Assembly: GCA_030037495.1 (NCBI GenBank)
Contig: JASHRG010000043.1
Location: forward strand, 1 to 45,646
From: Microcaldota archaeon
GTDB lineage: Archaea; Micrarchaeota; Micrarchaeia; Micrarchaeales; Micrarchaeaceae
Direction of reading: 5' to 3'
DNA length: 45,646 nt
In this document: in pieces, positions 24,540 to 32,160 of the stretch
Numbering within the stretch: the stretch's first letter is position 1
How the letters are laid out: each line of letters opens with the position of its first letter
Translations under genes and position numbers: made by a program
Notes under the pieces: model-generated
Database searches by the model: none
What the model was told of the DNA's origin: nothing
Seen by the model: the letters and a program-made list of their open reading frames with translations, nothing else

Positions 24540-24749
24540 TTAGTGCCGATTGGCGCGATATAAGCTATCAACAAGTAATTTGCGCCTTTTACTCCATTCC
24601 TTGTTGCTAGTGCTTTTAAGCCAAGCAACGTGCAGATCTATAAATCTGAGGTTGCTGGCCCGGTTCCTACGTCTCTCCTCCTTTAGCTCTTTCAACAGTT
24701 TCTTTTTATTCCATCTAACCAAGCTTCTCACCGAGCACTTCCTCTGCAT
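24540..24749 (-). CDS. Small basic protein next to the AbiEii-like gene
   Basis: 69 residues, very basic and helical (WNKKKLLKELKEERRRNR, NKEWSKRRKLLVDSLYRANR). It overlaps the nucleotidyltransferase 3' end by 35 nt from ATG 24749; a GTG at 24731 would shorten the overlap. No family recognised. Its position as second gene of a two-gene toxin-type cassette suggests a partner or antitoxin, but order (toxin first) and lack of motif leave this open. Confidence 0.5.
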   Translation of the reverse strand: MQRKCSVRSLVRWNKKKLLKELKEERRRNRASNLRFIDLHVAWLKSTSNKEWSKRRKLLVDSLYRANRH

Positions 24750-25326
24750 ATTTTCGCTTCACGTCAAGGTTGCTCATGAAGTTCTTCAGTTCTTTAACAT
24801 TAATATCATCTTTGAAGAAACGATATAAATGCCTTGCGTCAAGCTCGTCCTTTTCGCTCCCCAGATACAGCTTAAATGCAATCTGAAGCTCTATTGGCGC
24901 CGTGGTAATCGTGTGCTTGCCGTTTATAACCACCTTGATCGGGTGATCCATGCTATAAAAATCTGTGTCTTTCCGCGGAAATTTTAGTTCAAAGTTTGGC
25001 TCTGTTTTATTCTGTTCTGCAAATCTGACAGAAAGTTTCTCCTCAAGTCTCTCATAGGCGTCCCCTGAATCTTCTGCATCCAAAATATAGAAACCAAGAG
25101 CGAATAGCTTTTTACAGAAGTTATCAAAGCGGACGAAAGATACTCTTTCTATAAACATGTCGACATCTTCGGTGTTCCTGCTCCTGCCAAAGAGTATGGC
25201 TACGTAGCCGCTAATTATAACGTACTTGAAATCTACAGCTTTTAGAAATTTAAAGACCAGTTCGTCGAGTGGGGTAAGCGCTTTGTCTGGATATGATATC
25301 CTCCCGTTTTTATAGATAGATCCCAC
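24715..25326 (-). CDS. AbiEii-like nucleotidyltransferase (type IV toxin-like)
   Basis: Minimal nucleotidyltransferase of the AbiEii/COG1665-COG2253 type. The core IISGYVAILFGRSRNTEDVDMFIER (residues about 38-62) supplies the Gly-(Tyr)-...-Arg-x-Thr-x-Asp-x-Asp pattern of the catalytic site, with FELKFPRKDTDFYS carrying further acidic residues. The C-terminal LQIAFKLYLGSEKDELDARHLYRFF matches the family 'K...R..KDxxDL' helix. AbiEii toxins add nucleotides to tRNA acceptor ends or to other targets. Length 203. Starts at ATG 25326, 27 nt past a TATA box. Confidence 0.75.
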   Translation of the reverse strand: MGSIYKNGRISYPDKALTPLDELVFKFLKAVDFKYVIISGYVAILFGRSRNTEDVDMFIERVSFVRFDNFCKKLFALGFYILDAEDSGDAYERLEEKLSVRFAEQNKTEPNFELKFPRKDTDFYSMDHPIKVVINGKHTITTAPIELQIAFKLYLGSEKDELDARHLYRFFKDDINVKELKNFMSNLDVKRKYAEEVLGEKLG

Positions 25327-25352
25327 AGAATCTACCAGCTAACGCATGCAAA

Positions 25353-25362
25353 CTATAAATAT
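25353..25362 (-). promoter_or_regulatory. TATA box of the NTase cassette
   Basis: ATATTTATAG on the minus strand, 27-36 nt before ATG 25326 and immediately after the proximal tRNA-Glu remnant, so the promoter belongs to the cassette. Confidence 0.5.
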
Positions 25363-25366
25363 ACTC

Positions 25367-25379
25367 TGCTCCTCTCGGG
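25367..25379 (-). repeat. tRNA-Glu 3'-end remnant, proximal copy (att-like)
   Basis: CCCGAGAGGAGCA on the minus strand equals the last 13 bases of tRNA-Glu (T stem 3' strand, acceptor strand, discriminator). It separates cassette 1 from cassette 2. Confidence 0.75.
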
Positions 25380-25450
25380 TATCACGTGAGAACAATAGTT
25401 TCTCTAGTCTTAGGACTTTGTAATGGGGTAAGAAACTATGCCATGTTGTT

Positions 25451-25867
25451 TTATTTCTTAGAAATGTAAACCGCGCAGAGTAAACTGCCAATAAATGCAA
25501 GCGCAGGTCCCGAAGTCATTGGTCCAAAAGTCAGCCAATAACTGAGAAAAGCATATATCGCAATCAACCCGCCAAAAATACTAGCACCTAAGGCGAGCTT
25601 GGCTCTGTTTTTATAAAAAGCAAAAAGCATTACAAGGGAGGCAACTCCGATCAAAATTCCTTCGACCATCGCGTATGTGAAAAAGGTGCCAAGTGAAGGC
25701 CAACCAATTTTTTGGGCACTATAAACTATTGTACCTCCAAATGTCAATAGATTGTGGTTTGTATTACCAACTGCGTTATATCCTTCGCTTCCGGTTAATA
25801 TAGTAAGAAGACCTCCTATGAGTGTTATCAATACACCTACTAAGGTTATCTTCCGTATCTTGATCAT
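25451..25867 (-). CDS. Four-helix membrane protein
   Basis: 138 residues with four hydrophobic helices: about 8-27, 58-81, 90-113 and 117-134, ending in Lys-Lys. Between helices 1 and 2 is a polar loop with Gly/Asn/His residues. No family recognised. It follows the ADP-ribosyltransferase gene by 100 nt in the same direction within the same cassette. An immunity or membrane partner for that protein is a reasonable guess without motif support. Confidence 0.7.
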   Translation of the reverse strand: MIKIRKITLVGVLITLIGGLLTILTGSEGYNAVGNTNHNLLTFGGTIVYSAQKIGWPSLGTFFTYAMVEGILIGVASLVMLFAFYKNRAKLALGASIFGGLIAIYAFLSYWLTFGPMTSGPALAFIGSLLCAVYISKK

Positions 25868-25967
25868 AAAGTACTATATAATGTTGGTTTAATAAACATT
25901 CTCATCGGCAACTACAAGACTTGCGCTTTATTACCATCGCTCTTTTCAAGGAGGTTTTTTGAAATAA

Positions 25968-27257
25968 TTAGTGTCTTTTTGCGACTGCGCGTACAGGGTC
26001 AATTAATTCTGCAGTTATTATTGCATCTGGCGGTATTTCGATTTTGACTCTAAATTCTCCAAACACTCTGTCACGTAGTGTTTTGCTATCCAGCTGATCA
26101 GATTCAACATTGTCGTACCTGACAACTGAAGTAGACTTCCTTACCTTAGAAAAATCAATAGTTACTATAACGCCATAAGGCGAAAGTTCGCTATGACCAA
26201 AACGTTCTGCAGCACTTCTAAACGCCGATGTTGAAATAAATTTAAGGTGTCTGCCATAGACCCCACCAAAAGTTATACCTTTTTGTTTTAATTCTTCGAG
26301 ATAACTATCACGTTGTTCGCGCGTTTCGAAATGAGCTCCCCTGTAGATATACAAATTGTTAGTGGTTGATACGTATTCTATGAGTATTTTGGAAATTGCA
26401 TCGGCAATTGCATTGTAAATTTCAGGTTTAACACCAAATTCACGCAAATAACCAACGTAGCTTCTCCCTTCCTTTATGCCCTTGCTGTAAAGCATTCTGG
26501 CATCTTCCCTTCCAAGAATCCTTACTGCTTCAGAATATTCATACCCTGCTCTTGCAGGTCCACCGCGAATATCTATCGTTTCCTTCATCCCTAATATAAG
26601 CTTAGCAGCTAGTTCTAACCTTTTTTCCGCCTGTGGCGTATTCCAAAAACGATATGACAGATTCTCTCTAAATATATCCCTAGGTTTCTTGACTTCTGCG
26701 CCTGCAAGCTTGAGCAGGTTTTTAAGCGGCCCACTAACTAAATTTTGTACATAGCGTTGCATTTGTTCTCTTTCGCTCTGTGACCAAGGGATCTCTAAGG
26801 GCGGTTGTCGAGTCGCTGGGGGGCTATTTCTTTCTCTTCGATCAACTGTTAGAGTAGTTGGCGTACTGTTAGAAAGCGCGCTAACTAAGAACATCTTTTT
26901 AATTAGAGATATAGTGATGGCTTTTTTGACATGCTTCTTGTTTCTGCTTCCTAGCACAGTTGAGCTGACTTTTGTTATTATATTTTTGAATTCATCTATG
27001 CTTCCTTGGTTCTGCTCTGCGGTTACAAAAAGTTCAGCGATAGAAAAAAATTGTGATAATTCTTTAGCTATTATTGCTTGTCCGGTATTTTGATTTTCTA
27101 TATGCTTTAAAATTAGATTAGCCCTTGTGTCGAAAATTTCCACTCCGTTACTCGTAAGCTCATTGTCCTCCTCCTCAAGATTAAGTAAAGAATTTAGCAA
27201 TGGCTCGCCCATCAATGAGATTTTGAATTTTGTGATATTTAAAGCTATCTCAGTCAT
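25968..27257 (-). CDS. Putative ADP-ribosyltransferase (ART exoenzyme fold), toxin-like
   Basis: 429 residues. The C-terminal third follows the R-S-E class of ADP-ribosyltransferases: Arg306 in YIYRGAHF, a long helix/loop, STS at 342-344 in KFISTSAFRSAAERFG, and Glu401 in FGEFRVKIEIPPDAII. The usual first residue of the ExE/QxE pair is Phe here, so activity or target may differ. The N-terminal 300 residues are helical (ITISLIKKMFLVSAL, LELAAKLILGMKE) with a Pro-rich linker near 145-158, perhaps a targeting part. No signal peptide. First gene of tRNA-Glu cassette 1. Confidence 0.7.
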   Translation of the reverse strand: MTEIALNITKFKISLMGEPLLNSLLNLEEEDNELTSNGVEIFDTRANLILKHIENQNTGQAIIAKELSQFFSIAELFVTAEQNQGSIDEFKNIITKVSSTVLGSRNKKHVKKAITISLIKKMFLVSALSNSTPTTLTVDRRERNSPPATRQPPLEIPWSQSEREQMQRYVQNLVSGPLKNLLKLAGAEVKKPRDIFRENLSYRFWNTPQAEKRLELAAKLILGMKETIDIRGGPARAGYEYSEAVRILGREDARMLYSKGIKEGRSYVGYLREFGVKPEIYNAIADAISKILIEYVSTTNNLYIYRGAHFETREQRDSYLEELKQKGITFGGVYGRHLKFISTSAFRSAAERFGHSELSPYGVIVTIDFSKVRKSTSVVRYDNVESDQLDSKTLRDRVFGEFRVKIEIPPDAIITAELIDPVRAVAKRH

Positions 27258-27278
27258 GGTTCATTAATATGAATCTGA

Positions 27279-27353
27279 TGCTCCTCTCGGGATTTGAACC
27301 CGAGTTTCAGCCTTGAGAGGGCTGTGTCCTTGACCAGGCTAGACGAGAGGAGC
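27279..27353 (-). tRNA. tRNA-Glu (anticodon CTC)
   Basis: Minus-strand cloverleaf: acceptor GCTCCTC/GAGGAGC; D arm GTCT...GGAC; anticodon stem CAGCC/GGCTG with loop CTCTCAA (anticodon CTC); short variable AAAC; T stem TCGGG/CCCGA with loop TTCAAAT; discriminator A at 27279. No CCA encoded. Two partial copies of its 3' end occur downstream at 25367 and 24469. Confidence 0.95.
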
Positions 27354-27398
27354 CTAATTTTATAGGACAAGACAGTATTTAGCCTTTATTTGTTCGCG

Positions 27399-28205
27399 TC
27401 AGAGCTTCCTTATTATCTTCCTCGCCATCCTGTCGGTGAACGCATTCGGCATTATTTTCTCGCTTATGAAGTCCGCAACCTTCATGTCGGTTGTCTGGGA
27501 AAGCAGCACCGCTTCGTCAACGAAGTTCTCCTTTAACTGTTCATCGTATTCTGGTCTTGGCTCCCCGTTCTCTATGCTCTGCGTAACAATAGCCAGCCTT
27601 GCGAGCGCATCGGAGAACCTTTTCACAGGCCCCTCTGGCGCGGCCTTTATCCCCATTGCGTGCTGCATCAGCTCCAGGTGCACAGCCGCTTTGCTGGAGT
27701 GGTAGAGCACCCTGAACGGTATTTTGTAAATCGCCCTTATCAGGAAGCTTGTCACCTCATCCTTTGGCTCTCCTCTTGACGCCATTATCGCCGGGATTAG
27801 AAGAAGGTTCTGCTCATTGCTTATCTTCTTTCCGTGCCTGCCAGCGCAGCTTGAGAGGAAGAGGTCCCTTTCCTTTGTTGTCAGCTCGTAGAACAGGTCA
27901 ACATATGCAATCACAGCCAGCTTTATCGCCTTGTAGAGCTCGCTGCCGCCCATGTCCTCCATCTTCTGCAGCTGAGTCGCGACCTCTGCCAACTCCCTAA
28001 TCTGCCTTGAAAGCTTCCTTAATGATTCTCCTGTCCCCTTCTTTGAGGATCCTGAAACGTGCCTGCTTGCCTTTGCGTGGGCCATCGCGTAGAGCAGCCC
28101 CTTTACAGGAAGCAGGTTTGCGCCGCACCTTATTGCGAGTGATAATGCCCTTGAAGCTGAAACGCTCTTGCTCCTTGAAACAGGTCGTGACTTTGTCTTT
28201 TGCAA
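27399..28205 (-). CDS. Hypothetical helical protein (268 aa)
   Basis: No family recognised. Basic, Ser/Arg-rich N terminus (first 25 residues), then mostly helices: SLRKLSRQIRELAEVATQLQKM, YKAIKLAVIAYVDLFYELTTKERDLFLSSC, FLIRAIYKIPFRVLYHSSKAAVHLELM, with no clear membrane span. GC-richer codon use than the cassette genes, so it belongs to the chromosome backbone right of tRNA-Glu. The ATG at 28205 is the only good start. Confidence 0.75.
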   Translation of the reverse strand: MQKTKSRPVSRSKSVSASRALSLAIRCGANLLPVKGLLYAMAHAKASRHVSGSSKKGTGESLRKLSRQIRELAEVATQLQKMEDMGGSELYKAIKLAVIAYVDLFYELTTKERDLFLSSCAGRHGKKISNEQNLLLIPAIMASRGEPKDEVTSFLIRAIYKIPFRVLYHSSKAAVHLELMQHAMGIKAAPEGPVKRFSDALARLAIVTQSIENGEPRPEYDEQLKENFVDEAVLLSQTTDMKVADFISEKIMPNAFTDRMARKIIRKL

Positions 28206-28357
28206 ACTAACCCTACCTCTCTAAACTATAATGAACTTGGTCGTTGGCTATTCTTGTAAAAATAGTCTTTTAAACCCATCAGTAATTTGCGGAATTGAGT
28301 TGCAAATAAATCGGTAAGTTATTTAAGATTGTATTTACACTTATCATTGGGGGTTTG

Positions 28358-28900
28358 ATGACCATACATATTGAGGATGTTGACTACGCAAAGAGCAAGA
28401 AGCTCCTCTGGGCAGAAGAAACCGTCATGGTCACAGCCACTGAGCGGAGAATAGGCCCAGGTGGCCACCTGATAACGCCAACAACGGTTATAGCAACAGA
28501 CAAGAGAGTAATCATAATAAACAGGACAACGCTTGGCATCAGGAACGACTATGAGGCAATACCTTACAACAGGATAACCAGCGTCAGGCTCGAGAAGGGC
28601 ATAATATCATCTTCGGTCTACATGAGGGTTGAGGGTTACACCTCGCCAGGCGAAGAGGGTTTCCTGAAACCTGGTGAGCAGGAGGGAGAGATACCAGGAC
28701 TCAGGGGAGGGGACGCGAAGGCACTCTCCGATTTCATAGAAAAGACGATCGCGGGGGTTACTCCGGGCCAGATGGCAGGGGCGTCATCTGCAGGGCAAGC
28801 GCAAGGAGGTGCGGGCTCCATCTACTGCTCAAAGTGCGGCGCAAAGAACAGTATCGGCGCAAAATTCTGCAGCGCGTGCGGGGCCAAGATTGGGAAATAA
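28358..28900 (+). CDS. PH-like domain protein with C-terminal zinc ribbon
   Basis: N-terminal part (about 15-130) looks like a bacterial-type PH domain: a strand VMVTATERRI, TTVIATDKRVIIINRTTLGI, YEAIPYNRITSVRLEKGI, SSSVYMRVEGY and a final helix DAKALSDFIEKTIAG. An Ala/Gly/Gln linker leads to a zinc ribbon (CSKCGAKN...KFCSACGAKIG, last 24 residues) with two CxxC pairs. Such proteins are presumed membrane- or protein-binding scaffolds. TTG 28355 immediately precedes ATG 28358; ATG is preferred. Confidence 0.8.
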   Translation: MTIHIEDVDYAKSKKLLWAEETVMVTATERRIGPGGHLITPTTVIATDKRVIIINRTTLGIRNDYEAIPYNRITSVRLEKGIISSSVYMRVEGYTSPGEEGFLKPGEQEGEIPGLRGGDAKALSDFIEKTIAGVTPGQMAGASSAGQAQGGAGSIYCSKCGAKNSIGAKFCSACGAKIGK

Positions 28901-28913
28901 CGCTGGTGGTACA

Positions 28914-29258
28914 ATGATAAAGAAAATCTACAGCTATGCTGTAATGGTCAGGAATGAGAACAAGGCGGTGAAGTGGTACACGCAGAAACTTGGCTTCAAG
29001 GTCGTGGACAACTACAAGGGCTGGAAGACTGTTGCGCCGAAGGGCTCAAAGAATGTTATACACCTGTGCCAGGTGTACAAGGGCCAGGGGCTTGAGCCAG
29101 GAAACCAGGGAGTATCCATGCACACGGACAACCTTGACAAAACGTACAAGCAGCTCAGGGCCAAGGGAGTGGTGTTCACCATGAAGCCCACAAAGACCGA
29201 ATGGGGAACGTTTGCCTCATTCAAGGACCCTGACGGCAATGAGTTCACATTATACTAG
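28914..29258 (+). CDS. Glyoxalase/VOC superfamily protein
   Basis: 114 residues of the vicinal oxygen chelate fold: IYSYAVMVRNENKAVKWYTQKLGFKVV, then GVSMHTDNLDKTYKQLRAKGVVF, and the C-terminal FASFKDPDGNEFTLY with the usual DPDGN turn and Glu. Family members include glyoxalase I, fosfomycin-resistance proteins and dioxygenases. The first metal His (usually in HxxxxV at the start) is not obvious here, so enzymatic type is open. It starts 13 nt after the PH-protein stop and converges by 4 nt on the next gene. Confidence 0.85.
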   Translation: MIKKIYSYAVMVRNENKAVKWYTQKLGFKVVDNYKGWKTVAPKGSKNVIHLCQVYKGQGLEPGNQGVSMHTDNLDKTYKQLRAKGVVFTMKPTKTEWGTFASFKDPDGNEFTLY

Positions 29259-29689
29259 AGCCTGTTTGCCTTCTTGCCGGCTATCGCCTCTTCTATGGAG
29301 TACCTTCCTATTACCTTGGCCTTGACTTTGTCTGTCTCGCTTATCCCCCTGCCTTTTGCTATGTGCTCTGCCTGCTTCAATTTATTTGCGTATGCCCTGT
29401 AAGCCTTGACCGCAGCTGAGCACGCGTCCCTTTCATGGGGATTTGTTATAATGAACGGCCTTGCCAGTTCCATCTTCTCCGTTATGCCCAGTTCCCTCTT
29501 CGGGTGAAATATCCTTGCATTGAACGCAGCGGCTATCTTCCTTGCGGCGTGGTTTGGTTCCTTGTCACATGCAATTATTGAAGGTGTCCCTATGCTCTCT
29601 ATCTCGTCTATGAGCCACTCTGGCCCAGAAGAGGCCATGTGGTTTACAGAAACAAGCTTTCCATCAAGGTCCAGGCATGCATAAGCCAT
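29255..29689 (-). CDS. RuvC/YqgF-like RNase H-fold protein (DUF460 type)
   Basis: Matches the N-terminal RNase H-fold part of DUF460 (COG2433): YACLDLDGKLVSV, IGTPSIIACDKEPNHAARKIAAAFNARIFHPKREL, and NPHERDACSAAVKAYRAY, which carries the conserved His-Glu-Arg-Asp. Full COG2433 proteins are longer. Codons directly upstream of ATG 29689 continue in frame and encode IVGIDTGKT, the first strand with the expected catalytic Asp. No ATG, GTG or TTG occurs there, and the frame closes soon after. Translation may begin at CTG 29719 or 29725, or the first Asp is lost. Confidence 0.75.
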   Translation of the reverse strand: MAYACLDLDGKLVSVNHMASSGPEWLIDEIESIGTPSIIACDKEPNHAARKIAAAFNARIFHPKRELGITEKMELARPFIITNPHERDACSAAVKAYRAYANKLKQAEHIAKGRGISETDKVKAKVIGRYSIEEAIAGKKANRL

Positions 29690-29729
29690 GGTTTTTCCTG
29701 TATCAATCCCTACTATCAGGTGCAGTCCA

Positions 29730-30794
29730 TCACTTCGTCTGGTTTATTGAATACTGTATTGCTGCATTAAGCGTCTGCGGTATTGTTTGATAATGGCAGT
29801 TCACCACATACGTTGGCGTGGTTGTTATGCCGTAGTAGTTTGCAAAGCTTCCCTGCAGATAGAGCTTCTGCGGCGCGCTGCCAAGGCATGACGCAAATGC
29901 GCTCATGTTGAGCCCAGAGCCCTGCGCTATTGACGCAAGCGTTGAATTGTCAAGAGGTGTCCCCTGGTAGAGTATACTGTAGTTTGATAGGAACGCCAGG
30001 AACCTGCTTTGCTGCAGTGAGGCGCACCAGAGGTCTTCAGGAACCTGCGCCGTCCTGTTTACCCCGTAGCCATTGTAGAGCTGCTTCTCAAACCCCGTTG
30101 ATATGAACTTGTATGATATGTTAACCGCTTGACCATACCTGCTGCTTGCGTTTATCCCTGCTATCATGCCCTGGATCGCGCCAGGCGCATATGGGTCTAT
30201 GAAAGCGTATACAGGCATGGTTGTATTCGGAGTTATCACGCATGAGCTCTTTCCGTTGATTGCAACTGCACCGAATGCCACCACTCTGTTGCCAGAGGCG
30301 GTTGCCGGAGCAACCGTCTGCACAAATGATCCTGATAAGCTGAGGTTTGAATCATACAGCATCATGCTGAAGTAGAGCGTTGTGTTGTTCAGCAATGGGT
30401 CAATGTATGGCATGACAACAAGCCATTTTCCCTGATTTGGCAGATAAGTTACATTTGCCTCCTGTGGAAGCGAGTAGTAGGGGAGCAGCGCAAGGCTAGA
30501 GTTTATCAGCGCGTAGTTCGCCAGCACCTGTTCAGCCGCATCAAGCGCCTGCGTACTGTTGTGGGCTGGAGATGCACAAATGCCGTTTGCGCTAAGCCCA
30601 TAGCCGCAGCTTGGTGATCCGTTGCTAAATCTAGAGAGCGCGAACGCAAGCCCAACGAGGATTATCACAAGCACGATCAGCGAGACGTGAAGGTAGTCAA
30701 GGCCAAGGCTCTTCACGGCAGGCCTGACAAGCATAACGGGCTCGTCGCCCTTTGCGTTAGTTTTCTTTGCCATCTCTCCCACTAAAGGAACCAT
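29730..30794 (-). CDS. Membrane-anchored thioredoxin-fold (DsbA-like) protein without CxxC
   Basis: 354 residues; a cytoplasmic N terminus, one membrane helix (about 36-56) and an extracellular domain. The C-terminal half resembles DsbA/thioredoxin_4: VYAFIDPYAPGAIQGM at the first strand, then DLWCASLQQSRFLAFLSNYSI, LDNSTLASIAQGSGLNMSAFASCLG, and YGITTTPTYVVN with the cis-Pro. The position of the active CxxC (after the first strand) reads PYAPG, so both catalytic cysteines are missing. Other cysteines are present and could form structural disulfides. Many N-glycosylation sequons. Start may be MAKK at 30773. Confidence 0.75.
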   Translation of the reverse strand: MVPLVGEMAKKTNAKGDEPVMLVRPAVKSLGLDYLHVSLIVLVIILVGLAFALSRFSNGSPSCGYGLSANGICASPAHNSTQALDAAEQVLANYALINSSLALLPYYSLPQEANVTYLPNQGKWLVVMPYIDPLLNNTTLYFSMMLYDSNLSLSGSFVQTVAPATASGNRVVAFGAVAINGKSSCVITPNTTMPVYAFIDPYAPGAIQGMIAGINASSRYGQAVNISYKFISTGFEKQLYNGYGVNRTAQVPEDLWCASLQQSRFLAFLSNYSILYQGTPLDNSTLASIAQGSGLNMSAFASCLGSAPQKLYLQGSFANYYGITTTPTYVVNCHYQTIPQTLNAAIQYSINQTK

Positions 30795-30859
30795 TAAGAT
30801 TGCTGGTTAAACCTTTAAAAACCTACTATATTATTAGGGTGATCTTGCCGCAAATCTCA

Positions 30860-31291
30860 CTATCTCAGAGACTTGCACATGTGGACATAACTGTCATTAC
30901 GTTCGAAAAGGTTACTAACTGATCCATATTTTCTGAATCCATATTTCCTGTAAAGCGTGAGCGCTGGCTTGTTTCTTGTATCCACCCAGTCTTCAACGAA
31001 TTTCAGCTTCTTTCTCTTAGCATATTGTATCGCATACCCAAGGAGCATTGTGCCTATTCCATGCCTTCTATATGTGCTATCAACTATGAGTTCATCAAGC
31101 AGGCACATGTAAGTGCCCCAGTCCAGCGTCATGCCCCCTGCCACATTTCCGTCAAGTTTTACGACAAAGGAATCGCAGTTATCAAATGCATGCAAGACTC
31201 CTGCTAGCCACCTTCTTCCCCAAACATTTACTATCAGCGCTTTTACCTGTTTCCTATCACTTTCTTTGTATCTTGTAATTCTCGCCTGCAT
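30860..31291 (-). CDS. GNAT-family N-acetyltransferase
   Basis: 143-codon acetyl-CoA-dependent transferase. The pantetheine-binding motif A is VDSTYRRHGIGTMLLGYAI (Arg-x-x-Gly-x-Gly), followed by the motif B segment FVEDWVDTRNKPALTLYRKYGF. The N terminus MQARITRYKESD is a normal GNAT start, and I chose ATG 31291 over the upstream frame, which runs into the tRNA-Arg remnant. The acceptor is unknown. Confidence 0.85.
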   Translation of the reverse strand: MQARITRYKESDRKQVKALIVNVWGRRWLAGVLHAFDNCDSFVVKLDGNVAGGMTLDWGTYMCLLDELIVDSTYRRHGIGTMLLGYAIQYAKRKKLKFVEDWVDTRNKPALTLYRKYGFRKYGSVSNLFERNDSYVHMCKSLR

Positions 31292-31334
31292 GCTACCTAT
31301 TGCCTGAAAAGGGTTATAAAATAATAAGTGAATG

Positions 31335-31380
31335 GGGATTCTCGGGATTTGAACCCGCGGCCTATGTCTTAGGAGGGCAT
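31335..31380 (-). repeat. tRNA-Arg 3'-part remnant (att-like)
   Basis: Aligns with 32185-32230 of tRNA-Arg, covering the anticodon arm, T arm and acceptor strand; about 41 of 46 bases match, and 31343-31380 differs at only two sites. The acceptor strand no longer fits the tRNA 5' end, so it is not a functional tRNA. Confidence 0.8.
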
Positions 31381-31457
31381 GCGCAGTCAAACATCAATCT
31401 CCAAGATGTATGCAGACATATTGGTTGGCATAACTGCATATATAAAATATCCATGTG

Positions 31458-31883
31458 CTACTTTACAAGTTCCTTGTAGTTAAAAATGTTTACATTATAT
31501 TTGTTTTTTATTGTTCCTTTCTTTTTAAGTATTTTTGAATCCTCGGTAACTAAATCCTCTTTTGAAACAATTGCTGTTGCCAATATCAGACAATCTATAT
31601 AATCGCTAAATTCGGTAGATAATGCGCTTGCAATCTCTATTATCTTAGGGTCATAGAACGGCTGGATTCTAAACTCGCGATTTATGGTGTTTATGGCGTG
31701 TATGGCTAATCTTGGGTTTAGCTGGAGTTTGGCAATTTTTGCTTGGAGTTCAAATAAGGAGATCTCGTTCACTCCGATGTCTTCAAATGTCAAAATGCTT
31801 TTTTCGCTATCTATAGCAACCAGTAGATCTGTTTCTATTTCCAGGCCCGAGAGGGGCAATAAATAGGTAGTGTCAATTATCAT
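31458..31883 (-). CDS. VapC-type PIN-domain ribonuclease toxin
   Basis: 141 residues with the PIN acidic set: Asp4 (IIDTTYLLPL), Glu in ISLFELQAKI, Asp in DYIDCLILATAI, and Asp in VTEDSKILKKK. The 4-nt overlap with the antitoxin start/stop is typical of vapBC. Presumed Mg-dependent RNase; the target is unknown. Confidence 0.85.
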   Translation of the reverse strand: MIIDTTYLLPLSGLEIETDLLVAIDSEKSILTFEDIGVNEISLFELQAKIAKLQLNPRLAIHAINTINREFRIQPFYDPKIIEIASALSTEFSDYIDCLILATAIVSKEDLVTEDSKILKKKGTIKNKYNVNIFNYKELVK

Positions 31884-32119
31884 GATTGTGCCGCTTCAGA
31901 TAATTCATGCCTAAATTTCTCAAAATCCTTCTGGGTGACCTTTGCGACGCGTTTTGAATGCAGTAATTCGTGTAATCTGCTTCTATTTGTCAAGGCTCTT
32001 CGGACTACCTTGTTTAGCACTTTAGATATTGCCTTAGAGCTGTTGTACTCGGCAACGCTCTCTTTAACAAGGGCGTCGTATACGTCTTTTTCTAATAGTA
32101 CTGTGGTTCTTCTTTGCAT
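31880..32119 (-). CDS. VapB-type antitoxin (ribbon-helix-helix-like)
   Basis: About 79 residues from ATG 32119: RRTTVLLEKDVYDALVKE is an RHH-like strand plus helix, then SSKAISKVLNKVVRRAL, and a charged tail for toxin binding. The frame is open 11 codons further upstream, but those overlap the TATA box, so the shorter start is preferred. It precedes and overlaps the PIN toxin. Confidence 0.75.
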   Translation of the reverse strand: MQRRTTVLLEKDVYDALVKESVAEYNSSKAISKVLNKVVRRALTNRSRLHELLHSKRVAKVTQKDFEKFRHELSEAAQS

Positions 32120-32150
32120 GAGAATCACTAATATGTTTGTATGCCTAAAC

Positions 32151-32160
32151 ATATAAATAG
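32151..32160 (-). promoter_or_regulatory. TATA box of vapBC (Arg)
   Basis: CTATTTATAT on the minus strand, 32-41 nt before ATG 32119 and 24 nt after the tRNA-Arg 3' end. Confidence 0.5.

Larger units (their letters stand above)
24469..25366 (-). mobile_element. tRNA-Glu cassette 2 (AbiEii-like NTase plus small protein)
   Basis: Two genes in the tRNA direction between the proximal remnant (25367-25379) and the distal remnant (24469-24487). It has its own TATA box and no recombinase. Together with cassette 1 it makes a tandem array behind one intact tRNA. Confidence 0.65.
25367..27278 (-). mobile_element. tRNA-Glu cassette 1 (ADP-ribosyltransferase plus membrane protein)
   Basis: From the tRNA-Glu 3' end to the proximal remnant: two genes in the tRNA direction, no recombinase. 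The first gene starts 21 nt after the tRNA. AT-rich compared with the genes right of the tRNA. Confidence 0.65.

Noticed and set aside
31292-31390. N-terminal extension of the GNAT protein
   Set aside because: It reads through the tRNA-Arg remnant; the internal ATG at 31291 starts the domain normally.
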